Positions 60,986-64,000 of a stretch of 64,000 nucleotides of DNA are shown here, one piece after another. The stretch spans positions 63,583,248 to 63,647,247 of the forward strand of contig NC_088711.1 of assembly GCF_963576615.1 (NCBI RefSeq). The letters run 5' to 3'. A program made the position numbers and the translations under genes. A model generated the notes under the pieces. The model was not told where the DNA came from. It did no database searches and was given only the letters and a program-made list of their open reading frames with translations. This DNA comes from Watersipora subatra (Eukaryota; Bryozoa; Gymnolaemata; Cheilostomatida; Watersiporidae). Each line of letters opens with the position of its first letter. Position 1 is the first letter of the stretch.

Positions 60986-60988
60986 ATA

Positions 60989-62509
60989 CCATAAAACCTC
61001 TAATCGAACACCACCTTCATTTGAACGCCACCTCTATTTGACCGCCACCTCTATTTGACGGCCACTTTGACATTCTTTGATCTTTACAAACCCATAATCG
61101 CAAGTGATCAGTAGAAAAGTGTCCACAAAAGCATCCTAATAATGACTCGGTTACATCAATAACAATTAATTCTTTCGTTGTTTCTGTTCGTATTGAAGTC
61201 TGTTTTCCAACTCCAAAAGTTTTCATCTTTTCATTAAAACTTTAAAAGCAACACCACAAAAATAATTAATAACTGCATCAGGCTGTAGTGACCTCCTTGT
61301 TTAAGGCGGTCTTGATACTTTGACGTGTGTGAAAAAATGGTTTACAATTACGATGGTAAAGAATGACTAGTTTTAGGCTAAAAGTTGTGCTTAGAGCCCA
61401 TGTGGTTAATGGTTTATCATTTGTGCGAAAGGCAACGCATAACAGTTTTGATCTGCTCAAAAAAGTTGTGTGATGCTGATGTGAAGAAGAGTTGAGATCA
61501 GAAGACATTGTGGAAGGTATTGAACAGCCAGAAGATGTTCATTCCATGGAAAGCAACAATCAAAACGCAACTGGTCAAGCAAATGATGCAAATATTTTGT
61601 TTTAAAAATGTTAATTTTGTTTTTGCATGTATCATAAGTATGGTTGATGTATGTACTTTGTTCTTGAATACATATTTGTAGCATTTGATATATTATTATA
61701 TAACTTATAAATTTGCAGATTTATAGCATATTATTTGATAGCATCCTTGCGATTATTTTAACATGGCTCACAATAGTTCGACGCTCATAACTCTTCTTCT
61801 ATCACACGTAGAAAGCCAATTTTAGATGCAAACTGTAGCAAACATATCAATGAATGCAATGAGTTTTTATGCAACATTGGTAAATATAGTTATAAAATAA
61901 AAATATGTTTTTAAATTTAAAAGAAAATAAAAAACTGAAAGTTCCAACAAATTGCAAAGCACGGCACAAGCTATGATATTGTGCTAGTATCTGAGTAGGA
62001 TTTATGGATGGTGACAAACAGATAGATGTTTTCGTCAGTTGATTTTCATTCATTTGATTGTGTCGATAGTTAGGAGATATCCTCCAAACACTAGTAAGAC
62101 TGGAATGTGCCTCAGGAAAAGTAGGTGAGACATAAAGATTAGCTGTGGATCAATTGGCCAGTAATGATGGCATCCATAAGATCAGATGTTCTTTATGATG
62201 TGTGTAGATAAGAGGTTGAAAAACCTGCACACTTTCAAATAGTCCTTTAAGGTGGTCTTGTAAACTAACTAGTGACCAATTTTAAAAGCTAAACGTCGTT
62301 ATATAAGCTAGTCATTATATTGATAGATCGTAGCAATGCTTGTGACTCCTTCACCCGTAAAAAAGTTAAAGTTATCTACCAAAAATTCTGACGAACTATT
62401 TGAAATATATAATGCCAGCATCTACTTGAATGCCACCTGTAGTTGATCGTCACTATAGGAGAAGGGTTGAAAAATGGAATGCCATGGCATTCAAATAAAG
62501 GTTTTATGG
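60989..62509. mobile_element. Family G TIR element, copy 2
   Basis: Ends CCATAAAACCTCTAATCG and the complement of CCATAAAACCTTTATTTG, flanked by TA. It shares many blocks with copy 1, e.g. 'gaagacattgtggaaggtat', 'cttataaatttgcagatttata'-like text and 'gaatgccatggcattca'. About 1.5 kb; no transposase. Confidence 0.75.
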
Positions 62510-64000
62510 TATATATATTATATATATAATACTGTAGTTTAGATATATGTGTAGTATATAATACTATGGTGCGCATATATACCTAGAAAATAATACCGTG
62601 GCATACATATATATCTAGGATATAATACTATGGTACGCATATATATATATTTAGGATTCAATACTATAGTTTACATATATGTGTAGTATAATATAGACTT
62701 GAATTAATACTGGTAACAAAGCCCTGATAAGTACATATATATATCTGCAATAACCTATTCTTTATACTAATATATAGTGGTCTACAAAATGTTGCAACGA
62801 AATGTTAGGATAATGAAAATTTATATGCAACAATACAATATCAATCACATAAAAATTACAAGTACATGTAGGTACACCGAAATGACATGGGCTTGTTGCA
62901 TATGCAGACCTATATCATTCCAAATTGCTTTTAACTACAACTAACAATTATTTCTGCAAAAAATTAACATTACCTGCTGTTAAACTTGTTTAAATTATGG
63001 CATCTTCCATCACATTTGCACTCACGTCTGCCTCTATATCTTTAAAAATTGATTTTTGGCAAATTTGCTTTTTTTTTATCAAAATATTCATTTTATTCTT
63101 TGTGTAGTTGCTTTATTACATCAAATGTTAACGAATTACAGCATTGTTGCTTTGTCACAATTGTAATTCTTTGTTTACATATCTTTAATAATTTTTTTAT
63201 GTTTAGTTAAGTATAAATGTACTAATAAGTCTTTAGTATAGACAGTATATTAGTAAATGGAAATTCTTTTCAACAAATATTTATCTGAATTCACATTCTT
63301 TCTTACTAGCTAAAGCTTATGAGCCACTATGAAATTGTAAAATTTATAAAACTACTATAAATTTAGACAAAGTTTCTAAACAAGAAACATTAAATAATGA
63401 ATAAAACTTGTTAACGTAGCAAAGACTACGAGATAGGATTTATACATCTACATTTGTGCAAAGATGGTGCTTTTTAGACAGATACATTCATTTAAATTGG
63501 AGGTTAAGCGACTTTGTCGACACTTGCATTTTGATATTATGCAGTTACTAATAACGTACAACAAATAGCTTCAACTAGTTTATTGGTTTAGTTAGGGTAT
63601 GCATTACTAGACTTCGAAGAATCCCCAAGCCAAGTCATTGTTGGACCGAGAATTATTGTAAACATTGGACAACCAACATTACGTAAAAATGTAACTACAT
63701 GTATGATGAAACATGCTCAGCATGTCACAATCCGTAAAATATGTCAATAGAGAATATGTGTTTATATAGTTCATAGTGTTTTTAGACAGTGCATTTGCAA
63801 TGTCGTATTGGGTTTACGTAGTTCTCTACTCTAAAGAATTGTAGCGGACTAAATTCCACGCCTACGGACGCACTACCCATAGTGAGATAATTGTTTAGTA
63901 CGTTAACGGTTGTTCACTAGGAGACCTTTTCTCATAAGTCTGAGTTACTAGGAATAATAGCTATGTCAAGGACGTATTATCAAACGTATTATCAAAGCTT
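62510..64000. other. AT-rich intergenic sequence
   Basis: 62510-62720 is an imperfect repeat of 'ataatactatggtacgcata'-like units. The rest shows no gene, RNA or transposon end. Confidence 0.4.

Overview
The window is nuclear DNA of an animal. Its genes are split by many GT-AG introns and read with the standard code. The DNA is AT-rich and crowded with minisatellites, tRNA-derived SINE-like repeats and short DNA transposons. The gene set fits an invertebrate metazoan: the DNA-methylation-linked remodeler HELLS, a collagen prolyl 4-hydroxylase alpha subunit, cytosolic NADP-dependent isocitrate dehydrogenase, EF-1alpha and MPV17. A lophotrochozoan is my guess, held weakly. I rebuilt five genes exon by exon, requiring matching splice phase at every junction.

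Layout. (1) About 1-15,600, minus strand: the 5' two thirds of HELLS. The helicase C-lobe exons must lie left of position 1, because 1-4392 is all repeats and transposons. (2) 15,356-16,070: a short shared (divergent) promoter region. (3) 16,074-39,918, plus strand: a complete collagen P4HA gene (about 538 aa, signal peptide to stop). It has two separate pairs of duplicated, probably mutually exclusive exons, so up to four isoforms. Its last intron holds transposons nested three deep. (4) 40,611-47,951, minus strand: complete cytosolic-type IDH (412 aa), convergent with P4HA, with a possible 51-nt cassette exon near the start. (5) 48,883-50,844, minus strand: complete EF-1alpha (466 aa), with a non-coding first exon, TATA box and TOP-like start near 51,170-51,207. 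(6) 51,210-53,390: intergenic, with a relic of an MPV17 exon and a large inverted minisatellite. (7) 53,577-59,266, minus strand: complete MPV17 (189 aa, six coding exons). (8) 59,330-64,000: no gene seen; one 1.5-kb TIR element.

Function. The genes are unrelated housekeeping or secretory genes and form no operon-like unit. P4HA hydroxylates procollagen prolines in the ER using 2-oxoglutarate. IDH makes 2-oxoglutarate in the cytosol, but that pairing is probably coincidental.

Most notable: (a) two duplicated-exon pairs in P4HA, one in the peptide-binding domain and one in the catalytic domain. The first pair is locked by reading frame, so exactly one exon must be used. (b) Three minisatellites (58, 21 and 56 bp) whose repeat unit contains a real splice site of HELLS or P4HA, giving arrays of copied acceptor or donor sites. 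(c) A TA/TTAA transposon stack in the last P4HA intron with clear target sites. (d) A HELLS start codon apparently split by an intron.
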